Made by a program: the position numbers and the translations under genes. Under the pieces are notes generated by a model. That model worked only from the letters and a program-made list of their open reading frames with translations, had not been told where the DNA came from and did no database searches. This document shows positions 39,590 to 49,522 of a DNA stretch of 64,000 bases, in pieces. Origin of the DNA: Gp6-AA40 sp963723495. GTDB taxonomy: Bacteria; Acidobacteriota; Vicinamibacteria; Vicinamibacterales; UBA2999. Numbering within the stretch: position 1 is the first letter of the stretch; every line of letters begins with the position of its first letter. The stretch spans positions 1-64,000 of the forward strand of contig CAVRQR010000002.1 in assembly GCA_963723495.1 (NCBI GenBank), given 5' to 3'.

Positions 39590-40597
39590 CTACCGGATCG
39601 GTGCGTCCTTCTCCGTCTCCCTCTCCTGTTTGCGCGCACCGGCGAGAATGTTGCGCAGCGAGTAGTTACCCTCGTGGCAGGCGTACTCGAAGAGCGGTTC
39701 TCGGATTCGTATCAGCGGGATCATCGCGCTCCACGGCCGGGTGTACGTCGTCGGATCGGTGACGGTGAATTCGTACTTGATCGTCTCGGCGTCGACGTGC
39801 GTGAAGCGTTCCACCAGCCTCGTGTTCGCGCTGGAGCCTTGCAGGCTCGTCTCGCGCCGGAAGTTGATCGTCTCGACGACGAGCGTGTCGCCTTCCCAGC
39901 GGCCGCGGGAGTCTCCCGACCACTGGCGAAGCGTGGTGTGCGGGCGCCCATCGGTAGGGATGATGCGGGCGTTGTGCACCATCTCGTTGACGATCACGAC
40001 AGTCCCCGGCGACTGCACGATTTGCACGTTGTTGTTGTACGCGCCCGGCGTCATCGGTGGGCCGGAGTTGAACCCTTGGAGGCACCGATCGGCGAGAGGC
40101 CGGTCTGCATACGAGTCGCCAAGACCGGAGTCCGATCGCTGCCGCATTTCTGCGACCCTGCGTCGCGCCGCATCCGTGAGCGGGATTCTTCCGTCCGGAG
40201 GATCGACGATGAGCGACGTGCGCTTGTCCCGGGTCAGCTTGTTGCCGCGCTCGTACCAGAACTCGTTGTACGACAGCACGCCGCCCTGGGCACGCGGCGC
40301 ATAGCCGGCGCTGGGCTGGCCCTTTTCGGGATCGAACAGATCCCGGTTGAGCCGCGTGTTCTCCGCCGCTTCGAACGCGGCTGCCTCTTCGTCGGTGAGC
40401 GTTGCTTTTCCCTCGAGCGCATCCGGCCGCTGGAGGGGTGTGACTGTGCTGAACGAATAGATGCCTGCGAAGTCTGGCTTTCCATCGGGAGTTCGAGCCG
40501 GAGTCGATCCTCGACCTTGGGCCGACGCATGAAGCGGTGCCAGCGTCACCGTCGCCAGCAACGCGAACCCCCTGACCAGCGAGCGATTGCGCATCAT
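39590..40597 (-). CDS. Secreted WEGDTLVV-type protein of unknown function
   Basis: About 335 residues from the ATG at 40597, preceded by GGAGGAG. Signal peptide MMRNRSLVRGFALLATVTLA, cleaved after ASA. The mature part opens TPARTPDGKPDFAGIYSFST, which in this phylum precedes many secreted 'G-x-W/Y' domains, and contains WYERGNKLTRDKRTSLIVDP, CLQGFNSGPPMTPGAYNNN and the signature GRWEGDTLVVETINF, then LVERFTHVDAETIKYEFTVT. The last part (YACHEGNYSLRNILAGARKQ) is shared with many acidobacterial paralogues. It is one of four family members in the window. Function unknown; it is exported and probably periplasmic or surface bound. Confidence 0.8.
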   Translation of the reverse strand: MMRNRSLVRGFALLATVTLAPLHASAQGRGSTPARTPDGKPDFAGIYSFSTVTPLQRPDALEGKATLTDEEAAAFEAAENTRLNRDLFDPEKGQPSAGYAPRAQGGVLSYNEFWYERGNKLTRDKRTSLIVDPPDGRIPLTDAARRRVAEMRQRSDSGLGDSYADRPLADRCLQGFNSGPPMTPGAYNNNVQIVQSPGTVVIVNEMVHNARIIPTDGRPHTTLRQWSGDSRGRWEGDTLVVETINFRRETSLQGSSANTRLVERFTHVDAETIKYEFTVTDPTTYTRPWSAMIPLIRIREPLFEYACHEGNYSLRNILAGARKQERETEKDAPIR

Positions 40598-40943
40598 AAC
40601 TCCTCCACGTCGGCGGGCGCCGATCGGGTGCACGGTAGCCCAGCTTGTCGCGACAGTGCAAGGAAACCGTCTAGGCCTGACGAGCGCGGCGCTGGGGCTG
40701 AGGTAAGACTCCCGTGCAGTCGGGCGCGGTATTTCCAGAGAATCAGCTCCGTGTGCGCAGTGAACTTCACGCTGAGCACGCTAGCGCGGGGCCTGACACG
40801 TTTCACCGGTGAAGTGGCGATCGACGACGACCGAAGCCGGACCTGCAGTCCTCAGCAGGCATCAGCTGGTGATGCGCTCAGGATTGGGCCTTGAGCTCAT
40901 CCTGCCGGATGGGCATGCTCACCCCACAAGACGGAGAACCGCC
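40598..40943. promoter_or_regulatory. Divergent intergenic region
   Basis: It separates two divergently transcribed secreted WEGDTLVV-type genes (40597 minus and 40944 plus), so it must hold both promoters. I could not pick a clear -35/-10 pair on either strand, and the short frames inside have no recognisable domain. Confidence 0.35.
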
Positions 40944-42757
40944 ATGCAGTCTGGTCGAAGGAATCGTTGGACAGCAACCGCGTTGTCCCTTGTCCTCGCA
41001 ATCGGCGTGGCATCGACAGCCGGTGGGCAGGCTCCGGCCGGTGCGCAAGCGCAGGGCGGTGGGCAGGCTCCGGCCGGCGCACAGGGTCGGGGTCGCGGCG
41101 GCGCCCGACGCGGTGCACCGTTCACACCGGCAGCGGGTGCCAAGGACCTGAGAGCGGTGCTGTTCAACTGGATGTGGCACCAGGGGATGCTGAAGGGCGC
41201 CGACGAACGCGACATGGTTGCGATGCTCGAGTATCAGGCCAAGGGCGGCACGATTCAGGTAGACGGCCAGCCGTGCACGCTGTCGAAGTTCCGCGAGAGC
41301 ACGAATTACCAGATGTTCAGTCAGCGTATTCAGTACACCTGCACGCGTCCCGAACAAACAGACCGTCTCGAACATCGAGGTGGTCAGCTGGCACTACGCG
41401 TGGAACGAGGACACACCGGGCGCGGAGATCGCGGGAACGAAAGGCAAGGTTGCGCCAATGCCGGCCGCCGTGCAGGAGCGGCTCATTCGCATCTGGGCAA
41501 ATCCGCAGGGCGCAGCGAAGGCCGCGCTGGCTGGCACCATGGACACGTGGAGGCTGGGCGCCAACCCGGGCACGGCGATCGCCGACGGCGTGATGAAGGC
41601 CGGCAACACCACCCTGTCGTGGGACGCCGCCGGCAAACCGGTCTTCACGTTCCCGATTCCCGGCGTTGACGGGGCGACCGGCACCGCGACGCTCGATGCG
41701 AAGTACATGCCCGAGAAGGTCGTGGTCACGCACGGCGGGATGACGACCGAGTTCACGTACAGCAACTATCAGGACTGGAACAACCCGCTGCACAAGATCG
41801 AGGTGTTCTACGCCGGCAGGATGGTCGAGCGCAAGAATGGCACGGTGGTCCGCGACCTGACGACGAGCGAGACGGAAACGGGCAATGTGTACGTCGTGGC
41901 GCCGGTGCCACCAAGCGTGCAGAAGGCAATGAACGTCGCCACGAAGGCACCGGCCATCGTCTGGGCGAGGACCGAGCCGCCGACGAACACGACGGCACCC
42001 ACACCGCGGATCGGCGGGCATCCTGACATGACGGGCAATTGGGCGGAATTCAACATCGGCTGGATTGGGAACTACGGCAACCGGCGATGCGGTCCCACGC
42101 AGGTGGATTGCCGGCGACAAACCAATCAGACTGAGGACTTCGCGCTCTATTCACCCTCGCGCTTCGGCATGCTGGGTCGTCCTCTCTACAAGCCGGAGTA
42201 CTGGGACAAAGTTCAGCAGCTCGACATGTGGACGAACAAGGAAGACCCCGTCATGACCTGCCAGCCGCTGGGGCTTCCGCGTCAGGGCCCGCCGCGGCGC
42301 ATCTTCCAGACGGAGAACGACATTACGTTCCTCTACGGGCAATTTCCCGATGCGGGTGGCGGATACCCGGAATTCCGGGTGGTCCCGACTGATGCCCGGC
42401 AGCACGGACCGGACGCAGAGTTATGCAGCCAAGTACTTCGGCGACACGGTGGGGCGCTGGGAGGGCGATACGCTCGTGATGGACTCCATCGGCTTCGTCG
42501 ACACGACATGGATCGGACGCGGCGGCTACTTCCATTCCAGTGAGATGCATATCGTCGAGAAGTTCAGGCGTGAGGGAGATGCCATCTTCTACGACCTGAC
42601 GCTCGAGGACCCGGAGGTATTAGCCGAACCGCTGGTGTTCCCGACGCGGACCTTTGGCAGTCGCAGCTTCAGCGCCGCGCGCTCGACGTCTGTGACCACG
42701 ACTTCGGCATCTGGGGCGTCCAAGTTCGGCATGCCCCTTTGCGATCAGGACGGATGA
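40944..42757 (+). CDS. Large secreted WEGDTLVV-type protein, frameshifted
   Basis: ATG at 40944 with GGAGA about 8 nt upstream, then a signal peptide (WTATALSLVLAIGVASTAGG) and a Gly/Ala/Gln-rich low-complexity linker (QAPAGAQAQGGGQAPAGAQG). The middle part (LRAVLFNWMWHQGMLKGADE; VSWHYAWNEDTPGAEIAG; YTYSNYQDWN-like strands) is beta rich. The C-terminal third carries the family signature GRWEGDTLVMDSIGF, then RGGYFHSSEMHIVEKFRREG and YDLTLEDPEVL. Breaks lie near 41370 and 42390; the last codons after about 42650 may also be out of frame, so the stop at 42757 is uncertain. Length about 600 codons. Function unknown. Its C-terminal half resembles 39590-40597. Confidence 0.75.
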
Positions 42758-42813
42758 CGCGTTTGACCTCAATGGCCGTGTTGAGGCCGATGCCGGCTAG
42801 TGTGAGATGGCTT

Positions 42814-43698
42814 CTAATTCGATCTCGCCGTTCGAACCGACTGCGAGCGCGAGTCATCGAGCTTCCAGCCGCACGTGCTCCCCACGAGCGCGGCCATCTT
42901 CTCGAATCCCTGCACTGAGAATTCGGCTGTCACCGGCTTCGCGTTATAAGGCGTGAAGCTGAAACGCAGCCGCTCGGCGCTCGCCAACCGCCGGACGAGA
43001 TCGACGCCGCCCGGCGCGAACAGTTCCTGACCGGTGACGGAGTCCGTCCAGTGCTGCACGAGCTCCGGGTCGTCGTCTACCTGAAGACGTACTGTGTGGC
43101 TGCCAGCCTGTCCCTCGATGCTCGCCGACGACTTGGTCGCCACGAACACTTCGGTCGTGCGATACAGGCACCGGACGATGAGGAGCGGCCGCACACGCGC
43201 CATCCACACCGTGACGTCGTTGCTGGCTTTGAGCTCGAACGAGACCGTCTTCGAACCATCGTTCGCCCACGTCGCCTGCCGTTTGCCCACCCACGTCGGC
43301 GCCGGTGCGGACTCCACGACCGGCGCGGCCGCGACGGGTGCCGGAGATGCAGGACGCGTGGCTTCGATCGGTTGCTCCGATGCGACCGGCCGCAGCGATT
43401 GCAGCGCGATCATCGCGACGACGCACGCGAGGACACCGGCGCCGCCGATGAGCGCCAGCGACCACGATTTCCCCTGCTTTGCGGGCACGGCTTCGCGAGC
43501 CTGTACCGTCGGCTCGGGTGCCTCCGACGATTTCCAATCAACGAGCGGGATCTGATCCGACTCCTCAGGCTGCGCCGCCTGTGCCGTCTCATTCGCGACG
43601 AGCTCGTGTCCGCACGTCCAGCAGATTCTCGCCACGCTGGCGACAGGTGCCGCACAGCTCGGGCAGTGCTGCGTGCCTGGCAAATGATGGTCTGACAT
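42814..43698 (-). CDS. Zinc-ribbon membrane protein with TagO/VasI-like domain
   Basis: 294 residues, intact. N-terminal zinc ribbon CPSCAAPVASVARICWTCG (two CxxC knuckles), an acidic/proline linker, one membrane span (SWSLALIGGAGVLACVVAM), and a C-terminal domain: VSFELKASNDVTVWMARVRP, LIVRCLYRTTEVFVATKSSA, VRLQVDDDPELVQHW, then LRFSFTPYNAKPVTAEFSVQ and a last strand ending STCGW. That order (R-C-x-x-x-x-T-E-V, L-Q-V-D-D, V-T-A-E-F-x-V-x-G, C-G-W) matches VasI/TagO proteins of type VI secretion clusters, from memory. No other T6SS gene is in the window, so an independent envelope role is likely. It is convergent with the 40944 gene. Confidence 0.7.
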   Translation of the reverse strand: MSDHHLPGTQHCPSCAAPVASVARICWTCGHELVANETAQAAQPEESDQIPLVDWKSSEAPEPTVQAREAVPAKQGKSWSLALIGGAGVLACVVAMIALQSLRPVASEQPIEATRPASPAPVAAAPVVESAPAPTWVGKRQATWANDGSKTVSFELKASNDVTVWMARVRPLLIVRCLYRTTEVFVATKSSASIEGQAGSHTVRLQVDDDPELVQHWTDSVTGQELFAPGGVDLVRRLASAERLRFSFTPYNAKPVTAEFSVQGFEKMAALVGSTCGWKLDDSRSQSVRTARSN

Positions 43699-43894
43699 GG
43701 AGATCTAACCGATAGATGACCGTGGCAAGGCGTGTGCCGCGCCATGGCGCGCCGATCTGGGAGGCCCCGGACACCTGCGGTTACAAAATGGTGAACGAAG
43801 CTACAGGATCAAGCCCTCGAGGCTGGCCGCGCGGCTGCGGCTCACCACCAGCGTCGTGCCACGCGAGCCGAACGTCACGGCCACTCGGCGAGCG

Positions 43895-45467
43895 TCAGGG
43901 AGCAGAGCAACTGAAATTGACGGCCTCGTCCGTGCTACCCGTGCCCTTATACTTCGCGACCTGCGGATACGGGCACAACGGTCGTGACATCGGCGTCAGT
44001 CCGCTGCGGCCGGTATTGCGTGTTGCCGTGATCTGTCCCGGAGCCACGCCCTGCTCCCGCCAGCGTTCCATGGCGCCAAGGAAGTCCGCCTGATCGGGTC
44101 CGACGCCGCCGCCGCAGTGAGCGACACCCGGAAGAAGGAACAATCGCATCCAGTCGTCTGGCGAGCCGCCTCCGACGGTCTTCGCTGCCTGCGTGTAGTA
44201 GGCAATCGTGTTCTCAGGTGCCGGACCGGGGTCGGCCCACCCGTGCCACAGCAGGAGTTTCCCACCGCGTGCCTTGAACTTCGAAAGATCCGGATTGCTG
44301 GCTTCGACGAAGCTTGCGTTCTTCAGCGCGAGTGCGAGGTCGGTGTCGAGATCGAACGTCATCACATCCCAGTTCGCGTCGCGATGGCCAACAAATCGCG
44401 GCATGTCCGACCACAACGGGTTCATCGGCTTTCCCGGCACAGGAATCCGCGCCGCGTAGCCCGCTTCGACACCAGGTGACCTTCCGGGATACACGACGCT
44501 GCCTGACGTCGTCTTGACTGGTGTGTAGAACTGCCTCGCTGACTCGACCTGCGCAGGCGTCAGGCAGTCTTCCGCATCGCCACCTTTGCACGCCAGCACT
44601 CCCGGATCGAACCGGCACGACCGCGGGTCGTTGATGATGGTGTCCTTCACCCCGTCATTCCCGTCGCATGCCGCGACCGACGCGTTGGCAATGAGCGTTA
44701 CCTTGTTCGGCGGAATGATGCGCTCGGGGTTCTTCAGCATGTGCACCTGCAGCGCCGTCTGCGAGATGTTGAGGTGCACCATGTTGTAAACCGGCGCCCC
44801 GGCGATGATCGCGTCGAAGTCTTCCGGATACCGCTGCGCCTCCATCATGCCTTGCCGGCCGCCAGTCGAACATCCCTGGTAGTACGAGAGCCGTGGCGGG
44901 CGACTGTAGTACGCGCCCACGATCGCCTTCGACTGCACGGTCATCTCGTGCATGGCGCGATAGGCGAAGTCGATCAGCTTGTCGTTGTTCATCGCGAACT
45001 GCGCACCAGGATCGGAATGCCCGGTGTCGTTCGAGGCCGTAGCGTACCCGCGGCGCAGTCCTGCGGCCATGGCATCGAAAGAGATCGTGCCTGCCCAACC
45101 GCCGTTGCCCACGGCGAGAAACTTGCCATTCCAGTTCTCGGCGGGCAACCAGATCTCCATCTGGATGTTCGAGTCGGGCGATGGCGTCAGTACTGCCGCC
45201 ACACGGCATATGGAGGGCAACTGCGCGAGCAGGGCGGCACCCCGTCCGGCATTCGGTATCGTGAGCGCACCGGCAGCAACGAACTGCGCCTTCGTGACCT
45301 TGGTGTGAGGGAGCGCCAGTGCGGCGAGGGCTTCACAACCCGGGGTACTCGTCGCCGATGATGCCGTTGCAGAACCGACAGAGGCACGCGGCCTGAGCGG
45401 CGCTGACGGATGCGCTCCCGAGAACCACCGACAGTGTGACCGCGACGACGAATCCAGCCTTCATCAT
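43895..45467 (-). CDS. Secreted tannase / feruloyl esterase family protein, one frameshift
   Basis: ATG at 45467 overlaps the stop of the START-fold gene by ATGA. Signal peptide MMKAGFVVAVTLSVVLGSAS. A break near 45400 leads into IPNAGRGAALLAQLPSICRV. The catalytic features of the family are present: YYQGCSTGGRQGMMEAQRYP (G-C-S-x-G-G nucleophile), LLWHGWADPGPAPEN (Asp) and LPGVAHCGGG (His), with the Cys next to Ser and the Cys after His that form the CS-D-HC disulfide. A calcium-type loop ACDGNDGVKDTIINDP is also seen. Length about 520 residues, normal. It should hydrolyse galloyl or feruloyl esters outside the cytoplasm; substrate not determined. Confidence 0.87.
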
Positions 45468-46081
45468 GCTTCGATCCCCTTCGGAAAGCGATCCGCCACC
45501 AGATTCAGCCTGATATTGTGCTCCAGGAACGCCTTGAGCCCCGCGAGCACGAGTGAAAACCCTTCCATCGAATTCTTCGTCTGTTCCACGACCTCGTCAT
45601 CGCTCCCCTTGAAGCCGCGCTCCGTGATGCCGACGAAAGTGCTGCCGTTGTCATGTGGTGCGAACGTCCACTCGATCGTCGTAGGGTTCCCGTATCCAGA
45701 CCACTCGACGATGATGCGCCGGTCTGGTTCGATGGCTTTCGTGGTCACGGGAACGGAGAAACCGTACATGTCCCAGTCCCATTGGACCTGCCTGCCCACC
45801 TCGAGCCTTCCGCTGCCCTTGGTAAACCAGAAGTTACTTGTGATGTCGGGATTGACGAACGCTTCGAAGACTTCCGCGACGGGCCGGCGGATGAGCATCG
45901 CCGTCTTGACCGTTGGGGGCGCAGTCCGTTTCTGACCGGCTGCCTTGCCTGACGTCGCTTTACGCTTCCGGGCAACAGCTTTCTTCTTCAGGACAACAGC
46001 CTTCTTCTTCGGGGCAACGGCTCTCTTCCTGGCTGGACGACGCTTCGCTGCGGCCGCTGATTTCCTGACTGTTGACGGCAT
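45464..46081 (-). CDS. START/AHSA1-fold protein with histone-H1-like N-terminal tail
   Basis: 205 residues, intact, with GGAGG about 6 nt before the ATG at 46081. The first 55 or so residues are almost only Lys, Arg and Ala with repeated K-K-K-A-V motifs (MPSTVRKSAAAAKRRPARKR; APKKKAVVLKKKAVARKRK), like eukaryotic H1 or bacterial AlgP/Hc1 tails. The rest is an SRPBCC/AHSA1 domain: RRPVAEVFEAFVNPDITSNF, GRLEVGRQVQWDWDMYGFSV, PTTIEWTFAPHDNGSTFVGI, MEGFSLVLAGLKAFLEHNIR. No export signal. The tail predicts DNA or RNA binding in the cytoplasm. It overlaps the tannase start, so the two genes are probably co-translated. Combination not known to me. Confidence 0.82.
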   Translation of the reverse strand: MPSTVRKSAAAAKRRPARKRAVAPKKKAVVLKKKAVARKRKATSGKAAGQKRTAPPTVKTAMLIRRPVAEVFEAFVNPDITSNFWFTKGSGRLEVGRQVQWDWDMYGFSVPVTTKAIEPDRRIIVEWSGYGNPTTIEWTFAPHDNGSTFVGITERGFKGSDDEVVEQTKNSMEGFSLVLAGLKAFLEHNIRLNLVADRFPKGIEA

Positions 46082-46110
46082 GCCCTGCCTCCACGTGTTT
46101 TCCAGCGGTG

Positions 46111-47454
46111 TTACTCGCGGTTCAGGCCCAACGCTCGAATGCGCTTGTGAAGGTTGGTCCGCTCCACGCCAAGTATGCGCGCCGCGCCGGAGACATTCCA
46201 GTTCGTCCGGTCGAGCGCCTGGACGATACGCTCGCGCTCAGCCGCGTCGCGCACGCCTTGCAGCCCGGCGGGCGATGACGAGGAAGGCAGCCGAATCTCC
46301 ATCGGGATCGCATCCGACGTAATCTGATTGCCGGGCGTCAGAATGGCCATCCGCTCCACGGTGTTCCGCAGTTCACGCACATTCCCGGGCCACTCGTAGC
46401 GCTCGAGAATCGGCAGCACATCGTCGTGCATCGCCTTGGGTCGGAAGTTGTTGCGTGCGCAGAACTCGGCCAGGAAGTACACCGCCAGATCGCGCACGTC
46501 CTCGCGCCGTTCGCGCAGCGGGGGCACGCGAATCGGCACGACGTTCAAGCGATAGAAAAGATCCTGTCGAAACTTCCCTTCGGCAATGAGCTCATCGAGA
46601 CGACGATTGGTCGCGGCGATGACCCGCACGGCAACACGAATCGACTGCTCGCCACCGAGCCGCTGAAACTCGCCGTTCTGCAGGACGCGCAGCAGCTTCG
46701 CCTGCGACGCCTCGTGCAGATCGCCGACCTCGTCGAGGAAAATGCTGCCGCCATCGGCGAGCTCGAACTTGCCCCGCCGCAGACCGGCCGCACCGGTAAA
46801 GGCGCCCTTCTCATGACCGAACAGTTCGCTCTCAATCAGCTCGGTCGGAATCGCCGCGCAATTGACTTTCACGAACGGCCGCGAGGCAAACGGACTCTCC
46901 CGATGGATATGCTCAGCCAGCAGTTCCTTGCCCGTTCCCGACTCGCCCGAGAGCAGGACCCCTGCATCCGAGCGCGCGACCTGCGTGGCCTGCGTCACCG
47001 CGCGCTGAAACAATTCGCTCCTGCCAATCATGCGAGGGCCGTCGCCAACCAGTTCGCGGAAACGCTGATTCTCGCGCTGCAGCTCGGATCGCTCGAGCGC
47101 GTTCTTCACCACCAGCAGCACTCGATCGCGCGCCAGCGGCTTCTCGAGGAAATCGAAGGCGCCACTCTGCGTCGCCTCAACGGCATCACGGATGGTTCCA
47201 TGTCCGGAAATCATCACCGCGGGTGTCGAGTCGTCGCTCTGTCTGAGCGATCGCAGGAGATCGATGCCGTTGCCATCGGGCAGACGCACATCCAGGAGGT
47301 ACAGGTCGGCGCGTGCAGCGGCCCGCTGCGCAAGAAATCTCGCAGCCGAGTCACAAATCGACACGCGATACCCCTCTCCCTCGAGAATCAGGCGGAGGGA
47401 GAGCCCGATGTTGGGCTCGTCATCGACGATGACGATGTGGCGTCTCGGAGTCAT
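46111..47454 (-). CDS. NtrC-family response regulator (NtrX-like)
   Basis: 447 residues, intact. Receiver: HIVIVDDEPNIGLSL, YLLDVRLPDGNGIDLL (phosphorylated Asp), MISGHGTIRDAVEATQSGAF and DFLEKPL (Lys). Central sigma-54-interacting AAA+ domain: LLSGESGTGKELLAEHIH (Walker A), ESELFGHEKGAFTGA (GAFTGA loop), GGSIFLDEVGDL (Walker B), WPGNVRELRNTVERMAIL. C-terminal Fis-type helix-turn-helix: NVSGAARILGVERTNLHKRI. It activates sigma-54 promoters when its partner kinase (next gene, 8 nt upstream) phosphorylates it. No -24/-12 promoter was recognised in the window, so targets are unknown. Confidence 0.93.
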   Translation of the reverse strand: MTPRRHIVIVDDEPNIGLSLRLILEGEGYRVSICDSAARFLAQRAAARADLYLLDVRLPDGNGIDLLRSLRQSDDSTPAVMISGHGTIRDAVEATQSGAFDFLEKPLARDRVLLVVKNALERSELQRENQRFRELVGDGPRMIGRSELFQRAVTQATQVARSDAGVLLSGESGTGKELLAEHIHRESPFASRPFVKVNCAAIPTELIESELFGHEKGAFTGAAGLRRGKFELADGGSIFLDEVGDLHEASQAKLLRVLQNGEFQRLGGEQSIRVAVRVIAATNRRLDELIAEGKFRQDLFYRLNVVPIRVPPLRERREDVRDLAVYFLAEFCARNNFRPKAMHDDVLPILERYEWPGNVRELRNTVERMAILTPGNQITSDAIPMEIRLPSSSSPAGLQGVRDAAERERIVQALDRTNWNVSGAARILGVERTNLHKRIRALGLNRE

Positions 47455-47462
47455 TCAGTGAG

Positions 47463-48887
47463 CTATGCCAGAGCGGCTGCGCCCTGGCCACGGGGTTCGG
47501 GCGCCGCGGGCAAGGCTACTCTGAATCCGGCGCCGCCAAGCTCCCCCTTGACCAGCGTGATGTCTCCGCCGAGCAGCAGGGCGTTCTTCCGCGCGATCGA
47601 CAAGCCCAGGCCCATCCCCTTCTTCTTGAACGTGATTGTCGGCTCGAATAGCGTACGCCGCGCCTCCTCGCTGAGGCCGGGTCCCGAATCATGCACTTCG
47701 ACCACCGCTTGTCCACCCTGCGAGTGCGAGATGGTCATGACCGACCCGCCAGGCCCCGCCGCTTCGGCCGCATTCTCGAGCAGGTTCGTGAGGATGCCTT
47801 TGACGAGATCGGTCCCGGCATGGACGCGCGGACCGCGCACATCGAGCCGGAAGCTGTACGTCGTGTCGGGGTGGGCCGGCTTCAGGAGCGAAACCCGTTC
47901 GGCGATCAGCACGTTGAGATCGAAGACCTCCGGGTTCACCGGCGGTTCACTCGCGAACTCGGAGAACGCGCGAACGCGGCGCTCCAGTGTTTCGATTTCG
48001 CTCACGACGATCTGGACGGCCTGGTCCATGAACGCGCGATCGGATACTGGCTGCCTGGCCAGCATTTCCTCGACCGTCAGTCGAATCGGCGTCAGCGAGT
48101 TCTTGAGCTCATGTGCGGTCTTGCGCGCCAGCGACTGCCAGCTCGACATCTGGGTCAGGTAGACGAGCCGCTCGCGACTGCGTCGCAGCTGTTCGGCCAT
48201 GTCGTTGAACGCACCCACCGCTTTTCCCACTTCGTCGTCCCGGCCCCTATCGAGACGACGGTCCCACTGTCCCGCGGCGAAGTCGGTCAGTCCCGCCGTG
48301 AGCTGACGGATCGGACTGCTGATGCGGTGCGCGATGAAGAGCAAGGGGGCCAGCGAGATGAGCCACACGACGCCGACGAGGAGCAGTAGCGTCAACGTGA
48401 ATCCTCGCCGCAGGTCACGCGACTCGATCGCGCCGACGAGCTCGCGTGTGCGCCGGAACTCCTCCGACAGCTCCTGCATCCTGATCCCGCCAAGATCGCG
48501 ACGGTAGACGTCGACGCCGCGCGTCCCCTTGCGCATGAAGTCGAGGTGATCGCCACCGGGCCCAGACAGACTGGACCGCTCCGTCTCGCTGCTCTCCCAG
48601 AACGAGCGAACCTCCTCGGGCCAGGAGGTCAGGTCGGCAACGAGATAAGAGGTCGGAGTGAGTCGGCCGTCGAGCGCTTCCCGTTTGAGCGAGTCGCGCT
48701 CGCGCTGGTAGAACTGCCTCACCGTCCCCTCCAACGTTCGCGACAGCCGATTGAGCTCCTCGGTCGTGGCGTAACCGAGACTCCGCTCGAGCAGCGACGT
48801 GGTGATCCAGATCGTCGCGCCGAGCGGCATGAGCGTCGCGATGATGAAGGCGAGGATCAGTTTGCCGCGGAGACTATTCATGAACAT
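47463..48887 (-). CDS. Membrane sensor histidine kinase (NtrY-like)
   Basis: About 474 residues. Start ATG at 48887 or 48881 (MNSLRGKLILAFIIATLMPL). Two membrane spans (LILAFIIATLMPLGATIWI; FTLTLLLLVGVVWLISLAPL) enclose a roughly 130-residue periplasmic sensor. A HAMP linker (RISSPIRQLTAGLTDFAAGQ) follows, then the phosphoacceptor box SWQSLARKTAHELKNSLTPI with H-E-L-K-N, and the ATPase motifs LTNLLENAAEAAGPGG (N box), VHDSGPGLSEEARRTLFEP (G1) and KKKGMGLGLSIARKNALLLG (G2). The H-E-L-K-N-S-L-T-P form is typical of NtrY. Upstream lie DUF4390 and the barrel gene, so the sensed signal may come from the envelope. Confidence 0.92.
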   Translation of the reverse strand: MFMNSLRGKLILAFIIATLMPLGATIWITTSLLERSLGYATTEELNRLSRTLEGTVRQFYQRERDSLKREALDGRLTPTSYLVADLTSWPEEVRSFWESSETERSSLSGPGGDHLDFMRKGTRGVDVYRRDLGGIRMQELSEEFRRTRELVGAIESRDLRRGFTLTLLLLVGVVWLISLAPLLFIAHRISSPIRQLTAGLTDFAAGQWDRRLDRGRDDEVGKAVGAFNDMAEQLRRSRERLVYLTQMSSWQSLARKTAHELKNSLTPIRLTVEEMLARQPVSDRAFMDQAVQIVVSEIETLERRVRAFSEFASEPPVNPEVFDLNVLIAERVSLLKPAHPDTTYSFRLDVRGPRVHAGTDLVKGILTNLLENAAEAAGPGGSVMTISHSQGGQAVVEVHDSGPGLSEEARRTLFEPTITFKKKGMGLGLSIARKNALLLGGDITLVKGELGGAGFRVALPAAPEPRGQGAAALA

Positions 48888-48932
48888 CAACCGAAGGCGG
48901 GTCTGAAGACCCGCCTCTGCGTCTGACCGTGA

Positions 48933-49505
48933 TCACGGCAGCCGAAACGGCCCGGCATCGACGGATCTTGCCAAATTGTCTTCCTCACGGCGACGGCTCA
49001 ATCGGTCGATCAGGCCACGCAACGTAAATCGTTCACCCGGTTCCTCGCTGCTCGCTGCCGCCACATCCTGAACGCGGTACACCAATCGGATCCAGAACGG
49101 CGTGTCGCGACCGAGGCCCAGGGATGAGACGGGCATCGTCAGGTTCTCGAGGCACCAGGTCTCGGCGTCTCTCGGCCGCAAATGAGAGACCGACTTCGGC
49201 GGCGATCCAATGCGTGAGACCGCGAAGCGCTCTTCCCACAGGTCGAAGCTCAACGCAAAGCTCTGTGCGGCCTGCTTCACGATCGGCCCATCAGGTTTCG
49301 TCAGCACCCCCATCTCGAAGTCGATGCGCACCGAGCGTCCCTCTTTCAGGCGAGCGAGCACCGGCCCCTCGATAAAGCTGAAACCGCGCGCCTGAATGTG
49401 GAGCGCATCGGCAACCCTTCTGATCGTCACGGTCTGCGCCCAGAGTCGCGGTGCCACGACGGCGACCAGCATGAGCACCACCACACCGGTCTGCCAGAAC
49501 GGCAT
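48933..49505 (-). CDS. DUF4390-like exported protein
   Basis: 190 residues. The ATG at 49505 (MPFWQTGVVVLMLVAVVAPR) opens a clean signal peptide ending LWAQ; a TTG at 49526 overlapping the barrel gene's stop is also possible. The mature part reads VTIRRVADALHIQARGFSFI, EGPVLARLKEGRSVRIDFEM, LSFDLWEERFAVSRIG and RDTPFWIRLVYRVQDV, matching DUF4390 proteins, which sit next to NtrYX genes in several phyla. Function unknown; periplasmic. 45 nt separate it from the kinase gene. Confidence 0.82.
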   Translation of the reverse strand: MPFWQTGVVVLMLVAVVAPRLWAQTVTIRRVADALHIQARGFSFIEGPVLARLKEGRSVRIDFEMGVLTKPDGPIVKQAAQSFALSFDLWEERFAVSRIGSPPKSVSHLRPRDAETWCLENLTMPVSSLGLGRDTPFWIRLVYRVQDVAAASSEEPGERFTLRGLIDRLSRRREEDNLARSVDAGPFRLP

Positions 49506-49522
49506 ACGATGCGCCGCGGCGC

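Noticed and set aside
42814..43698. Evidence for a type VI secretion cluster
   Set aside because: Only a TagO/VasI-like domain is present; no sheath, VgrG, baseplate or ATPase gene is found in the window.
46426..48162. Long plus-strand frame of 578 codons
   Set aside because: Antisense to the ntrX- and ntrY-like genes, low-complexity composition, no ribosome site.
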